A stretch of DNA of 64,000 nucleotides from Variovorax sp. CF079 (GCF_900101545.1 NZ_FMZU01000027.1:25560-89559), one strand, 5' to 3'; counted from the stretch's first letter, positions 8,908 through 18,284 are shown. Notes: generated from the letters alone by a model not told the origin. Numbers and translations are program-made.

Positions 8908-11559
8908 ATGAGAATCGTCAAGCCCAACTGCCTCAGCGTGCTCCCACGATGCATCGAGCACAGGCGGGAGCTGTTCCTTTGCGTGTCGACCTTCGCGATG
9001 GTTCCGCTGCGCGAGGCAGCCATGCTGTGCTCCGAGCAGAAGCTGTGGACTGTGCTGCCGCAGGCCTTTCCGGAATTCGTCGAGGCGGGCGCGCCGAAGA
9101 AGGGCGGCGAGTTCCTGCTGGCGGGCGCGGTGCATGCGCCGCCAGGCTCGCAGGCGGCGAGCATCTCCTTCGGCATCCGTTTCGCCGGCATCGAGAAGAT
9201 CGCGCTGGCGCACGGGCGGCGGTTCACCGACGGCCAGGCGATCGTCCGTCAGGAGCCGCTCACCCGCGTCGCTCTCGATTGGGCGAATGCCTATGGCGGC
9301 AAGGAGTTCCCGCTCAACGTGCGCGGCTGCGGGCATCCCTCGTCCGTGCGGCCCGATGGCTATCTGCCCTTGCCGTGCATCGAGGCGGCGGACAAGCCCT
9401 GGCATCGGGATCCGGCGCGCAACCGGCCGATGGCCTTCGGCGTGCTCGACCTCGCGCATCCGGAACGCCTCGCCTGCGCCGGCACCTACGACGAGGCTTG
9501 GCTGAAGACCGAGTTCCCCGGCTTGGCGCTCGATGCGGACCTGTGCATCCACAACATCGCGCCCGCCGACCAGCGCAGCGCCTCGCCTTTCGCAGGCAAC
9601 GAAGGCTACGAACTGGCTCATCTCTCGGCCTCGGAGCCCTTGCTGCGCGGTGCCTTGCCGGGCGTCGCGGTGCGCGCCTTCATCCAGCGCAAGAGCGCGG
9701 CGCACGAAATGGAAGAGCTGAGCACCGCGTTGCGCACGGTGGTCTTCCTGCCGGAGGCGGACCGGGTCGTGCTGGTCTGGCAAGGCCTGTGCAAGGTGGC
9801 GGAGGACGATGCCGGCGACATCCAGACCGTGATGGTGGCCGCCGAACACATCGGCCGCCTGCGCGCGCGCGGGCACTACAAGCAGGTGCTGCTGGACCGC
9901 GTCGAGTCCGAGGACGCAGCATTGCTGTCCTTGATGGACGAGCAGCTGCTGCCCGAGGACTTGCCCTTCGAAGGCCTGCTGCCGGCCGATTTCGATCTCA
10001 ACCGCAAGCCGGCCGCCGACAGCTACGGCGAGCGCCTGCGCCGGCGTGCGGAAGTGCAGCTGAAGGCGGGCCGCGACGAGGTGATCGCCCTGGGACTCGA
10101 TCCCGACGCGCATGCGCCCGCGGCCACGCTCGGGGCGCTTCCGCCCATGCCGCCGCTGCCCCAGCTCGGCGAGTTCATGCGCCAGCTCGCGGTGGACGGG
10201 CAGAAGCGGATCGAGCAGGGCAAGAAGGCGGCCGCCGCGATGCTGCAGGCCTCGGAGACGGCGTACACGCAACAGGGTCTTTCGTTCGACGTCGTTCGCG
10301 ACGAGCTGGCGGGCGTCGGGCAGGGCGGGCCACCCAAGCCGCTGAAGCCACAGACGATGGCCACGCTGAACGAGCTCCAGGGCGTGGCGAAGCGCAGCAA
10401 CACGCCGCTGGACGAAGTGGACGAGATGCTGGTCGACGAGAAGCTGCACGCACGCTGGGACCGGCAGGATCGCGAGTTGCGCGACATCTATGTCCGCCAT
10501 GCCCAGCACATGCATCCCGCGCCCGCCGCGACCGGCAGGTTCGCCGAGCGGCAGCATCGCTGGGTGGAAGAGCGGCTCGCGGCCGGCCACGGCCTGCGCG
10601 GCCTCGATCTCACGGGCGCCGATCTGCGCCGCTTCGATCTGCGCGGCGTCGACTGCACCGGCGCCATGCTCGAAGCGGCGAATCTCCATGGCATGCAACT
10701 CGCCGGCGCCAGCTTCGACGGGGCCGTGCTGGTGCGCGCCGACCTGGGCGAAGCCCTCGCGGCCGGCTGCGACTTCAGCAATGCCAATCTGGGGAAGGCG
10801 AACCTGCACAGCGTGGACGCCGCCGGCGCGGTGTTCGCCGGAGCGAACCTGTGGGAGGCGCGCCTCGAGCAAGCCGGGCTGGCACGCGCGATCGTGGGGG
10901 CTGCCCAGTTCTATCGCGCATCGTTGATCGGCATCGACCTCTCGCATGCGGAGCTCGCCGAGGCCCAGTTCCTCGAGTGCGACCTGTCGTCGGCCGACTT
11001 CAGCCACGCCAACTTCGGCGGCGCCCAGTTCATCAGTTGCAAGGCCGAGGGCGCGCGGTGGCTGCAGTGCACCGGCGGCACTGCCGTGTTCTACAAGTTC
11101 GCCTGCCGCGGCGCCGATTTCTCGAATGCCAGCCTGCCAGGCGCTCGTTTCGTCGAGGCGATCGATCTCGCCGGTGCCGTCTTCGCCGGCGCCACGCTGG
11201 CCGGCGCCTATTTCGGCCAGGGCAGCGACCTGAGCGGCAGCTGCCTCGACCGCGTGCAGGCGCGCCAGGCGGACTTCACCGGCTGCAACCTTGCCGGTGC
11301 CACCTTCAGGCACGCGGACCTGCGCGAGGCCAGCTTCCGCAAGGCGCTGCTGGGGCGCGCCGACCTGAGCGGTGCGAACCTGATGGACGCCATCCTGAGC
11401 AACGCCGAAGCCTTCTCGGCACAGCTGTGCGACTGCAACCTGTACGCGGCAGACCTGGCGCGCATCCGCGCCGATGAGCACACCTCCTTCGAGGGCTCGC
11501 TCACGAAGCGAGCCCGCATCTATCCGCGCTGGCGCCCACCTGTGCCTTCATCGCCATGA
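8908..11559 (+). CDS. DUF2169 T6SS adaptor protein with C-terminal pentapeptide repeats
   Basis: An 883-residue two-part protein. Residues 1 to about 340 match the DUF2169 family, which is found beside VgrG and PAAR proteins and is regarded as an adaptor or chaperone for loading T6SS cargo; visible blocks are FGIRFAGIEKIALAHGRRF and DWANAYGGKEFP. After a linker rich in Pro and charged residues, residues about 560-860 are pentapeptide repeats (A(D/N)LxG units such as LTGADLRRFDLRGVDCTGA), which fold as a right-handed quadrilateral beta-helix. The stop overlaps the start of the next pentapeptide gene by four bases. A structural or cargo-carrying role with VgrG is inferred from context. Confidence 0.85.
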   Translation: MRIVKPNCLSVLPRCIEHRRELFLCVSTFAMVPLREAAMLCSEQKLWTVLPQAFPEFVEAGAPKKGGEFLLAGAVHAPPGSQAASISFGIRFAGIEKIALAHGRRFTDGQAIVRQEPLTRVALDWANAYGGKEFPLNVRGCGHPSSVRPDGYLPLPCIEAADKPWHRDPARNRPMAFGVLDLAHPERLACAGTYDEAWLKTEFPGLALDADLCIHNIAPADQRSASPFAGNEGYELAHLSASEPLLRGALPGVAVRAFIQRKSAAHEMEELSTALRTVVFLPEADRVVLVWQGLCKVAEDDAGDIQTVMVAAEHIGRLRARGHYKQVLLDRVESEDAALLSLMDEQLLPEDLPFEGLLPADFDLNRKPAADSYGERLRRRAEVQLKAGRDEVIALGLDPDAHAPAATLGALPPMPPLPQLGEFMRQLAVDGQKRIEQGKKAAAAMLQASETAYTQQGLSFDVVRDELAGVGQGGPPKPLKPQTMATLNELQGVAKRSNTPLDEVDEMLVDEKLHARWDRQDRELRDIYVRHAQHMHPAPAATGRFAERQHRWVEERLAAGHGLRGLDLTGADLRRFDLRGVDCTGAMLEAANLHGMQLAGASFDGAVLVRADLGEALAAGCDFSNANLGKANLHSVDAAGAVFAGANLWEARLEQAGLARAIVGAAQFYRASLIGIDLSHAELAEAQFLECDLSSADFSHANFGGAQFISCKAEGARWLQCTGGTAVFYKFACRGADFSNASLPGARFVEAIDLAGAVFAGATLAGAYFGQGSDLSGSCLDRVQARQADFTGCNLAGATFRHADLREASFRKALLGRADLSGANLMDAILSNAEAFSAQLCDCNLYAADLARIRADEHTSFEGSLTKRARIYPRWRPPVPSSP

Positions 11560-12632
11560 CGCCGATGCAGAAGAGCGAACTCATGGCAAAGATCGAGAAT
11601 GCCGACCCGGTGCAAGGCGCTTCGCTGCAAGGCGTCGATCTGTCCGGCGCCAGGCTGAGCGGCGCCGTGTTCGAGAACGTCGATTTCCGCGGCTGCGCGA
11701 TGGCCGGTGCCAGCTTTGCCGACAGCATCCTGAGCAAGTGCCGCTTCGACGGCGCCAGCCTCCAGGGCGCGGTGATGACGGGCGCAACCTTCCATGAGTC
11801 GAGCGCGTGCGATGTGGATCTGTCGGAATCCGCCTGCGTGGGATTCAATGCGGTCCAGAGCCGCTTCGACGGCAGCAGCTTCAGCAAGGCCGACCTGACG
11901 GAAGCGAACTTCATCAAGTCGTCGCTGGCTGGCGCCCGGCTCGCGGGCGCAAGGGCGGTGCAACTGTCGCTGGTCGAAACGCGCACCGAGGCGATCGACC
12001 TCTCGGACCTGCTGTTCTTCAAGTCCGTGGTGGTGGAGGCCGATCTCTCGGCCGCCGACCTGAGGGGCTGCCGCATCGATCAATCGGTCATGAGCAAGGT
12101 GCGCCTCGCGGGCCAGCGCCTGGCGGGCGCCGACTGGCAGCGCAGCCAGTTCATGGAGGCCGATCTGGACGGCGTCGACCTGTCGGGCGCGCAGCTGCAG
12201 CAATGCAACTTCAAGGGCGCCAAGTTGACGGACGCGAACCTGGTCAAGGCCAAGGCCGCCAACACGCTGTTCATCGAATCGCGCTGCGAGCGCATGGACG
12301 GCAGCGGTGCGGATTTCTTCCAGAGCATCTGGAGCGATGCGCTGCTCGAAGACGCCCGCTTTGCCGGCACGCGGCTCGAGCAGGCGATGCTCCATCGCGC
12401 CAGGTGCCTGCGCGCCAGCTTCGCACGCGCCAACCTGGTCTACGCCGACTTTTCCCATGCCGACGTGTCCGGCGCCGACTTCGACGGCGCCAGCTGGGAA
12501 CGCACGAAATTCCATCAGGCGCGGCGCATCGGCGTGCGCCTGCCTGCCGGCGCCAGCATCCTGTACGAGGATCCCGAGCTCGCCGCGGCCGAAGCATGGA
12601 GCCCCCTCGATCCGCCATCGCAAAAAAGGTGA
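11556..12632 (+). CDS. Pentapeptide repeat protein of the T6SS spike module
   Basis: A 358-residue protein made almost entirely of pentapeptide repeats (for example GVDLSGARLSGAVFENVDF and ANLVYADFSHADVSGADFD), so a long beta-helix is expected. It is translationally coupled to the DUF2169 gene through an ATGA overlap (ATG 11556); a second in-frame ATG at 11583 is possible. In T6SS spike modules such proteins lie between DUF2169 and DUF3540 genes. Their exact function is unknown; a scaffold or cargo-binding role is an inference. No toxin domain is visible. Confidence 0.8.
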   Translation: MTPMQKSELMAKIENADPVQGASLQGVDLSGARLSGAVFENVDFRGCAMAGASFADSILSKCRFDGASLQGAVMTGATFHESSACDVDLSESACVGFNAVQSRFDGSSFSKADLTEANFIKSSLAGARLAGARAVQLSLVETRTEAIDLSDLLFFKSVVVEADLSAADLRGCRIDQSVMSKVRLAGQRLAGADWQRSQFMEADLDGVDLSGAQLQQCNFKGAKLTDANLVKAKAANTLFIESRCERMDGSGADFFQSIWSDALLEDARFAGTRLEQAMLHRARCLRASFARANLVYADFSHADVSGADFDGASWERTKFHQARRIGVRLPAGASILYEDPELAAAEAWSPLDPPSQKR

Positions 12633-12637
12633 ACACC

Positions 12638-13276
12638 ATGGAAGTCATCGATCAACGCGAGCCCAAGCTCGCAGCGCCGTCCGCCGCCGCGGCCTACATG
12701 GTCGGCAGCGTCGTGGAGACCGCCGCCGACGTGGTGTACGTCAGCTTCGACCGGCGCGTGCATGAAGCAACGCGCGCATTCAGCTGCATGGTGGTTCCGG
12801 AGCCGGGCGACGAGGTCGGCCTGTTTCGCGCGCCGGACGGTCGCCTCTTCATGACCGCGGTGCTCAGCCGGGCCTGCGATGCCCCCTTGACGCTCCATGC
12901 CCCGGAAGGCTTCGCGCTGAAGTCGGACAAGGACATCCGGATCGAAGCGCAGCAGGCCGTGCATCTGCAGGGCGCGACTTTCACCGGGCGGTTCGACAGC
13001 GCGCACTGGGCCGCGCGCCTGATGCGCGTGACCGGCGTCGAGTTCGTGCTGCGTTCCGCGGCGGCGCGGCTCTTCGCAGAGGCCGCGGAGGCAGTGTTGT
13101 CGCGCTTGCAGGTGTCGGCCGATCGCAGCTATCGTCATATTGCGCAGGCGGAGCATGTGCGCACCGGCATCCTCGACGTGAAGGCCGAGCACGTGGCGAA
13201 CATCCGGGCCGGAACGATGCTGCTTTCCTCGCGCGAGTTGACCAAGGTCGACGGCGCCCAGATTCACGTTGGATGA
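12638..13276 (+). CDS. DUF3540 domain protein of the T6SS spike module
   Basis: A 212-residue protein that fits the DUF3540 family, found with DUF2169 and DUF4150 genes in T6SS islands. An N-terminal AAAYMVGSVVETAADVVYVSF strand region and a VVPEPGDEVGLFRAPDGRLFMTAVLSR block resemble an OB-fold. The second half has short strands (LTLHAPEGFALKSDKDIRIEA) like the gp5-type repeats of VgrG, which suggests it may sit near the spike. ATG 12638 lies six bases after the previous stop, with AAAAAAGGTG as ribosome-binding site overlapping that stop. Function is not established. Confidence 0.75.
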   Translation: MEVIDQREPKLAAPSAAAAYMVGSVVETAADVVYVSFDRRVHEATRAFSCMVVPEPGDEVGLFRAPDGRLFMTAVLSRACDAPLTLHAPEGFALKSDKDIRIEAQQAVHLQGATFTGRFDSAHWAARLMRVTGVEFVLRSAAARLFAEAAEAVLSRLQVSADRSYRHIAQAEHVRTGILDVKAEHVANIRAGTMLLSSRELTKVDGAQIHVG

Positions 13277-13286
13277 AAGGATCGCC

Positions 13287-13682
13287 ATGTTCGCGAACAC
13301 CCAGATGGGCGGCCAGGACACCGGCTTCCCGGATGTCTGCCTGACGCCGACGCCAGGCGGGCCGGTGCCCACGCCCTATCCGAACATCGCCACGCGGCCG
13401 ATGGCGGTCAATGCGGTCTACACGGTGCTGCTCAGCAACGCGCCGGCACACAACCTGGGAACCACCATCCCCATGACCAACGGCGACAACGCCGGCGTCG
13501 CCACCGGCGTGGCCTCCGGCACCGTCATGGGCCCGGCGCGCAACCTGACCGGCGCGTTCACGGTGCTGATCGGCGGCAAGCCGGCCACGCGGCTCAGCAG
13601 CGTGGCCTTGCAGAACAGCACGAACTGTCCTGGTGTGTCGATCGCGCCGAGCCAGGTCAAGGTGCTGCTGCTCGCGCCCTAG
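13287..13682 (+). CDS. DUF4150 PAAR-like protein
   Basis: A 131-residue protein of the DUF4150/PAAR-like family. PAAR-like proteins cap the VgrG spike and sharpen it, sometimes carrying toxin domains. Typical segments are present: DVCLTPTPGGPVPTPYPNIA near the N-terminus, then NGDNAGVATGVASGTVMGPA and GKPATRLSSVALQNSTNCPG. It is the bare domain with no C-terminal toxin extension. ATG 13287 was chosen because GAAAGG stands six bases upstream; a TTG at 13269 would add six residues. It closes the VgrG-DUF2169-pentapeptide-DUF3540-DUF4150 set. Confidence 0.85.
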   Translation: MFANTQMGGQDTGFPDVCLTPTPGGPVPTPYPNIATRPMAVNAVYTVLLSNAPAHNLGTTIPMTNGDNAGVATGVASGTVMGPARNLTGAFTVLIGGKPATRLSSVALQNSTNCPGVSIAPSQVKVLLLAP

Positions 13683-13705
13683 ACAGAGAGTAAAGAGGCC
13701 ACCAG

Positions 13706-15301
13706 GTGATACGGATCGCTGTTCTCAACGTCCGGGGCGCGCCGCCCGGGCAGCCGCTCGCCGCCAGCTTCGGTCCGGCCGGCGGCACCATCGGCCGTGC
13801 CGACACCAACACGCTGGTGCTGCAGGATCCAGACCGGACGGTATCTCGCATGCATGCGCAGATCTCGTTTCGCAACGGCGACTTCTACATCGCCGATCAC
13901 GGCAGCAATCCCATGCAGCGCAACGGCCAGCCGCTGGGCTCGGGCAGCGAGGTGAAGCTGGCGGACGGCGATCGGCTGGTGATCGGCAGTTTCGAACTCT
14001 CGGTGCAGCACGCGGCGGCCGGCGCGCCTGGCGCTGCCTCGCGGCCGGCGCCGCTGCACGTGCCGGCGGCCAGCGACGACGACCCCTTTGCCGACCTGCT
14101 CGCGGGGCTGGCGCCTGCAACGCCTGCCGCGCCCGCAGGCCGCGCGGCGCCGGCGGCGAGTGCGCCGGTGCCGCTTCCCGACCCCTTCGGCCCCGGCGCT
14201 GCCGGCGGCCGGGCCGCGGACACGGATCCTTTTGCCGACCTGCTGGCGCCCGCACCCTCCGGCGCACCAGCCAAGGCCGCGGCGGGCCTGGGCGCGCTCG
14301 ACGACTTTTCGGACCTGGCCGCGCCGCCGGCGGGCAAGGCCGCCGGCATCGACGCGCTGTTCGGCGGCAGCGCAGGCCCCAGCGGCCTGGGCGGCGATCC
14401 GCTGGCGCTCTCGCCGCTTGCGGATCCGTTGCTGCAGCCGAACACGGCGGGCGGACTCGATCCGCTCGCCGCATTGAAGGGCCGCGCGCCCGCGACGCCG
14501 GCACCGCGCAGCGATCACGTGCCGATCGGGCAGTTCGGCTATGTGCCGCCGGTGGCGATCGCGCCGCCGGCAGCCTCGTCGCTGCTGGACGATCTGGATG
14601 CGCCGCTCGGCTCGCCGAGCTTCGACGACATGACGGGCGCGCGGATCGAAGCGCCCGTACCCCCGCCGCTGGCCGCGAAAGCGCCGGGCTTCGCGCCATC
14701 GCCGCCGGCCGATGCGCTGCTGGCCGCCTTCCTGCGCGGCCTGGGCAGCATGCACCCGATGCCCGAGGCGCTCACGCCCGGACTGATGGAACGCGTCGGC
14801 GTCCTGCTGCGTTCGGCGACCGAAGGCACGCTGCAACTGCTGCTCACGCGCCAGGAGTTCAAGCGCGAGGTGCGCGCCGAGGTCACGATGATCGCGGCGG
14901 AGGCCAACAACCCGCTGAAGTTCTCGCCCACCGTCGAGGTCGCGCTCGCGCATCTGCTGGGGCCCGGCGTGCGCGGCTTCATGCCGGCCGAGGCGGCCAT
15001 GCGCGATGCCTTCGACGATCTGCGCGCGCACCAGTTCGGCGTGATGGTCGGCATGCGGGCCGCGCTGGCCCACGTGATCGAGCGCTTCGGACCGGAAGAG
15101 CTCGAAAAGAAGATCGCAGCCAAGTCGGCACTCGACAGCCTGTTCGCCGCCAACCGCAAGGCCAAGCTGTGGGACCAGTTCATCGCGCTCTATGCCGGCA
15201 TCGCGAGCGAGGCAGAGGACGACTTCCACACCCTGTTCGGCAAGGCCTTCCTCGAGGCCTACGAAGAGCAGATGGCGCGCCTCAAATCCGGCGGCGGTTG
15301 A
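13706..15301 (+). CDS. tagH: Type VI secretion-associated FHA domain protein TagH
   Basis: A 531-residue protein starting with GTG at 13706. Residues 1-100 are a forkhead-associated domain: GGTIGRADTNTLVLQD gives the phosphothreonine-binding Gly-Arg pair, followed by VSRMHAQI and an HGSNPMQRNGQPL loop. Residues 110-330 are an Ala/Pro-rich low-complexity linker with recurring DPFADLL motifs. The last ~180 residues are the TagH/ImpI C-terminal domain (LLLTRQEFKREVRAEVTMIAAEANNPLK is a family block). TagH-type proteins take part in post-translational Thr-phosphorylation control of T6SS. The neighbouring PP2C phosphatase fits that scheme; no matching Ser/Thr kinase gene lies in the window. Confidence 0.9.
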   Translation: MIRIAVLNVRGAPPGQPLAASFGPAGGTIGRADTNTLVLQDPDRTVSRMHAQISFRNGDFYIADHGSNPMQRNGQPLGSGSEVKLADGDRLVIGSFELSVQHAAAGAPGAASRPAPLHVPAASDDDPFADLLAGLAPATPAAPAGRAAPAASAPVPLPDPFGPGAAGGRAADTDPFADLLAPAPSGAPAKAAAGLGALDDFSDLAAPPAGKAAGIDALFGGSAGPSGLGGDPLALSPLADPLLQPNTAGGLDPLAALKGRAPATPAPRSDHVPIGQFGYVPPVAIAPPAASSLLDDLDAPLGSPSFDDMTGARIEAPVPPPLAAKAPGFAPSPPADALLAAFLRGLGSMHPMPEALTPGLMERVGVLLRSATEGTLQLLLTRQEFKREVRAEVTMIAAEANNPLKFSPTVEVALAHLLGPGVRGFMPAEAAMRDAFDDLRAHQFGVMVGMRAALAHVIERFGPEELEKKIAAKSALDSLFAANRKAKLWDQFIALYAGIASEAEDDFHTLFGKAFLEAYEEQMARLKSGGG

Positions 15302-15323
15302 AGAGAACGAAAGAGGAGGGGCC

Positions 15324-16100
15324 GTGGACATAGAAATCGTCACCTTGTCGAGGCAAGGCGGCCGCAGCTACAACGAAGACGTGTTCGGCCACTGGAACGA
15401 CGGCCGCTTCGTCGCCTGCCTGGTGGCCGACGGCGCGGGCGGCCACGGCGGAGGCGACGTCGCGGCGGCCATCGCGCGCAGCAGCGTGCTGGAGGGCTTC
15501 GCGGCAAATCCGGGGCTCGATGCCGAGCTGCTGCGCCAGCTCATCGCGCGCGCCAACCTCGACATCGTGGCGCGCCAGGCCGAGGGCGGCAAGCTGGCGG
15601 CGATGCGCTCGACCGTGGTGCTGGCCGCGGTCGACCTGCACGAGAACCAGATTGCCTGGGCCCACAGCGGCGACAGCCGCGCCTACCTGTTTCGCGCCGG
15701 CGCGCCGGTGGCGCGCACCGTCGACCACAGCCTGGTCCAGCAGATGGTGGCTGGCGGCATGCTCGACGAGGAGGGCGCTCGCCTTCATCCTCAGCGCAAC
15801 ATGCTGTTGTCGGCGCTGGGCTCGGTCGAAGAGCAGCCGGAGATCGCGGTCTCCGCGCCCATGCCCTTGATGGCGGGCGACGTGCTGCTGCTTTGTACCG
15901 ACGGGGTCTGGGAGCCGCTCGGAGACGAGCGCCTGCTCGAGATGCTGCGCGCGGCGAAGGACGCGAGCCGATGGGTGGAGGAGATCGACCAGCAGGTCAG
16001 GGCCAACGCCAAGCCGGGCTACGACAACTACACCGCGTTGACGCTGTGGGCCCACGCCGATGGCATGGATGACGAGGTCACGCAGCCGCTGCCGCCCTAA
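15324..16100 (+). CDS. pppA: PP2C-family Ser/Thr protein phosphatase (T6SS PppA-like)
   Basis: A 258-residue PP2C phosphatase. Metal-binding motifs are seen: the N-terminal RSYNED (residues ~13-18), ADGAGGHGGGDVAA (~34-47), AHSGDSRAYLF (~113-123) and a C-terminal DNYTALTLW segment. In T6SS clusters PppA removes the phosphate that switches the FHA protein on, so a role opposing an unseen PpkA-type kinase is inferred from tagH next door. GTG 15324 is chosen because a strong AAAGAGGAGGGG lies just upstream. It ends facing hcp, with a hairpin between them. Confidence 0.88.
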   Translation: MDIEIVTLSRQGGRSYNEDVFGHWNDGRFVACLVADGAGGHGGGDVAAAIARSSVLEGFAANPGLDAELLRQLIARANLDIVARQAEGGKLAAMRSTVVLAAVDLHENQIAWAHSGDSRAYLFRAGAPVARTVDHSLVQQMVAGGMLDEEGARLHPQRNMLLSALGSVEEQPEIAVSAPMPLMAGDVLLLCTDGVWEPLGDERLLEMLRAAKDASRWVEEIDQQVRANAKPGYDNYTALTLWAHADGMDDEVTQPLPP

Positions 16101-16106
16101 CCGCAT

Positions 16107-16131
16107 GCGGGACGCTCTCCGAGCGCCCCGC
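16107..16131. terminator. Hairpin between convergent pppA and hcp
   Basis: A GC-rich inverted repeat with 10-base arms (GCGGGACGCT and AGCGCCCCGC, one A-C mismatch) and a five-base loop. It lies in the 45-base gap between two convergent genes, where a bidirectional terminator is expected. No T-run follows on either side, so efficient intrinsic termination is uncertain. Confidence 0.45.
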
Positions 16132-16145
16132 CTCGATCCGGCCGC

Positions 16146-16628
16146 TCAAGCTTTGACGTTGGCGCGGATATCCCAGGCCGCCGTCTTGGCCGCATCGAGC
16201 GTACCGTCGGCCTTCTGCGGCTTGTACTCGTACTTGAACTTCGCGAAGTTGAGCGTGATGTTCTCGGTGAGGCGGTCTTCGCCGCCGCTGCCGCCGGTGG
16301 AGACGGCCGACACGAGCACTTCGTTCAGCGTGATCGTGAGGTACTCCTGTGCGTCCTCGCCCGCCTTGCGCACCACGAGCGTCGCATCGGCAAAGTGCTT
16401 GCCGTTGCAGCAGGCAAGCAGCAACGCATTGGAAGAGGAGTCGACGTACTTGGTGAAGGACAGGTCCTGGACGCTGACCTTGCCCGCGCCACCGCCGCTC
16501 CCCAGGTGCATGCTGCCCGACTGGCTGGCACCCCAGCTCCAGGCCAGCAAGTCGATCTCCTCCTTGTGCTTGCTGTCTTTCGACTCGCCCTTGACGTCGG
16601 CGATCTTGATAAACATGTCTACGGCCAT
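16146..16628 (-). CDS. hcp: Type VI secretion tube protein Hcp
   Basis: A 160-residue Hcp family protein, whose hexameric rings stack into the T6SS inner tube. It begins MAVDMFIKIADVKGES and has the family blocks HKEEIDLLAWSWG, VQDLSFTKYVDSSS and ENITLNFAKFKYEY, at normal length. ATG 16628 is preferred to the upstream GTG at 16637, because AAAGGTGGG then forms the ribosome-binding site. A 126-base gap separates it from tssC, enough for its own promoter, in line with the high expression usual for hcp, though none is clear-cut. Confidence 0.96.
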   Translation of the reverse strand: MAVDMFIKIADVKGESKDSKHKEEIDLLAWSWGASQSGSMHLGSGGGAGKVSVQDLSFTKYVDSSSNALLLACCNGKHFADATLVVRKAGEDAQEYLTITLNEVLVSAVSTGGSGGEDRLTENITLNFAKFKYEYKPQKADGTLDAAKTAAWDIRANVKA

Positions 16629-16754
16629 GATGCCCACCTTTCAGTTTGTGTGAACCAAGAAAAATCAGCTTCCTCGCAGTGCGCCCCGCGGGCCAGCTCG
16701 GCAGCTGTAGAGAGAACGAACGGGTCGCTGCGTTTGCAACGATTTCGCGGAAAT

Positions 16755-18251
16755 TTATTTGCCGCCCTTCGCCGACGGCAGCTTCGAGACCAGGCGCAGC
16801 GACACCGTCAGGCCTTCGAGCTGATAGTGCGGGCGCAGGAAGAACTTGGAGCTGTAGTAGCCGGGATTTCCTTCGACTTCCTCGACCACCACCTGCGCCG
16901 CGGCCAGCGGCTTGCGGGCCTTGGTCTCCTCGGAGGAGTTGGCGGGGTCGCCGTCCACGTAGTTCATGATCCAGTTGTTGAGCCAGCGCTCCATGTCGGC
17001 TCTTTCCTTGAAGCTGCCGACCTTGTCGCGCACGATGCACTTGAGGTAGTGCGCGAAGCGGTTGCAGGCAAAGAGGTAGGGCAGCCGCGCCGCGAGGTTG
17101 GCATTGGCCGTCGCGTCAGGGTCGTCGTACTCGGCCGGCTTGTTGAGCGACTGGGCGCCGATGAAGGCGGCGAAGTCGGAGTTCTTGCGGTGGATCAGCG
17201 AGAGCAGGCCGGCCTTGGAGAGCTCGGCCTCGCGCCGATCGCTGATCGCGATCTCGGTCGGGCACTTCTGGTCGACGCCGCCGTCGTCGCTCGGGAAGGT
17301 GTGCAGCGGCAGGTTCTCGACCGCGCCGCCCGACTCGATGCCGCGGATGCGCGAGCCCCAGCCGTAGAGCTTGTACGAACGGTTGATGTTGGTGGCCATG
17401 GCGTAGGCCGCGTTGGCCCAGCTGTACTTGCCGTGGTCGGAGCCCGACACCTCTTCCTCGAAGTCGAACTCCTCGACCGGATTCGTCTTCGCGCCGTAGG
17501 GCGTGCGGGCCAGGAAGCGCGGCATGCACAGGCCGATGTATTTGGAATCGTCGGACTCGCGCAGGCTGCGCCAGCCGGCGTACTCGGGCGTGCCGAAGAT
17601 CTTGGTCAGGTCGCGCGGGTTGGCGAGCTCCTGCCACGACTCCATCTGCATCAGGTTGGGGCTCGCGCCGGTGATGAAGGGCGCATGCGCCGAGGCCGCG
17701 AGCTTGGCCATCTCGCCCAGCAGTTCGACGTCGGGCGGGCTCTGGTCGAAGTGGTAGTCGCCGACGATGGCGCCGAAGGGCTCGCCGCCGAACTGGCCGT
17801 ATTCCTGCTCGTAGACCTTCTTGAACAGCGGGCTCTGGTCCCAGGCGGCGCCCTTGAACTTCTTCAAGGTCTTGTGCAGCTCCTTCTTGGAGATGTCCAT
17901 CACCCGGATCTTGAGGTTCTCGTCCGATTCGGTGTTGTTCACCATGTAGTGCAGGCCGCGCCAGGCGCTCTCGAGCTTCTGGAACTCCTCGTTGTGCAGG
18001 ATCTTGTTGATCTGCTCGGTGAGCTTCGCATCGATCGCGGCGATCATGGCCTGGATCGACTTGGTCACATCCTTGCCGATGACCTGCGTGTTGGCCAGCG
18101 CCTGCTGCGCCAGCGTGAGTACGGCCGCCTCGACGGCGCTCTTGGCCTCGTCGCTGCGCGGTTTGAACTCCTTCTGCAGGAGCGACGAGAAGTCGCTTCC
18201 TTCGTAGGCAACGTCTTTCAGAGGGCTCTGCTGCTCGAGTGCTTCAGCCAT
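16755..18251 (-). CDS. tssC: Type VI secretion contractile sheath large subunit TssC
   Basis: A 498-residue TssC (ImpC/VipB) protein that co-assembles with TssB into the contractile sheath. Conserved blocks include LESAWRGLHYMVNNTESDENLKIRV (residues ~90-115, shortened here), the GAIVGDYHFDQSP segment, the WANAAYAMATNINRSYKLYGW block, and a C-terminal RKPLAAAQVVVEEVEGNPG. Length is standard. ATG 18251 has AGGAGAA as Shine-Dalgarno. Gene order tssA-tssB-tssC-hcp on the minus strand indicates one operon. Confidence 0.97.
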   Translation of the reverse strand: MAEALEQQSPLKDVAYEGSDFSSLLQKEFKPRSDEAKSAVEAAVLTLAQQALANTQVIGKDVTKSIQAMIAAIDAKLTEQINKILHNEEFQKLESAWRGLHYMVNNTESDENLKIRVMDISKKELHKTLKKFKGAAWDQSPLFKKVYEQEYGQFGGEPFGAIVGDYHFDQSPPDVELLGEMAKLAASAHAPFITGASPNLMQMESWQELANPRDLTKIFGTPEYAGWRSLRESDDSKYIGLCMPRFLARTPYGAKTNPVEEFDFEEEVSGSDHGKYSWANAAYAMATNINRSYKLYGWGSRIRGIESGGAVENLPLHTFPSDDGGVDQKCPTEIAISDRREAELSKAGLLSLIHRKNSDFAAFIGAQSLNKPAEYDDPDATANANLAARLPYLFACNRFAHYLKCIVRDKVGSFKERADMERWLNNWIMNYVDGDPANSSEETKARKPLAAAQVVVEEVEGNPGYYSSKFFLRPHYQLEGLTVSLRLVSKLPSAKGGK

Positions 18252-18284
18252 GTCGGGTTCTCCTCGTGTGCAAAAAATGGGGCA

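Noticed and set aside
6493..11481. A very long open frame on the minus strand opposite vgrG and the DUF2169 gene
   Set aside because: High-GC codon bias keeps antisense frames open. Its product is low-complexity His/Arg/Leu-rich text without domains, and the plus strand has clear conserved genes.
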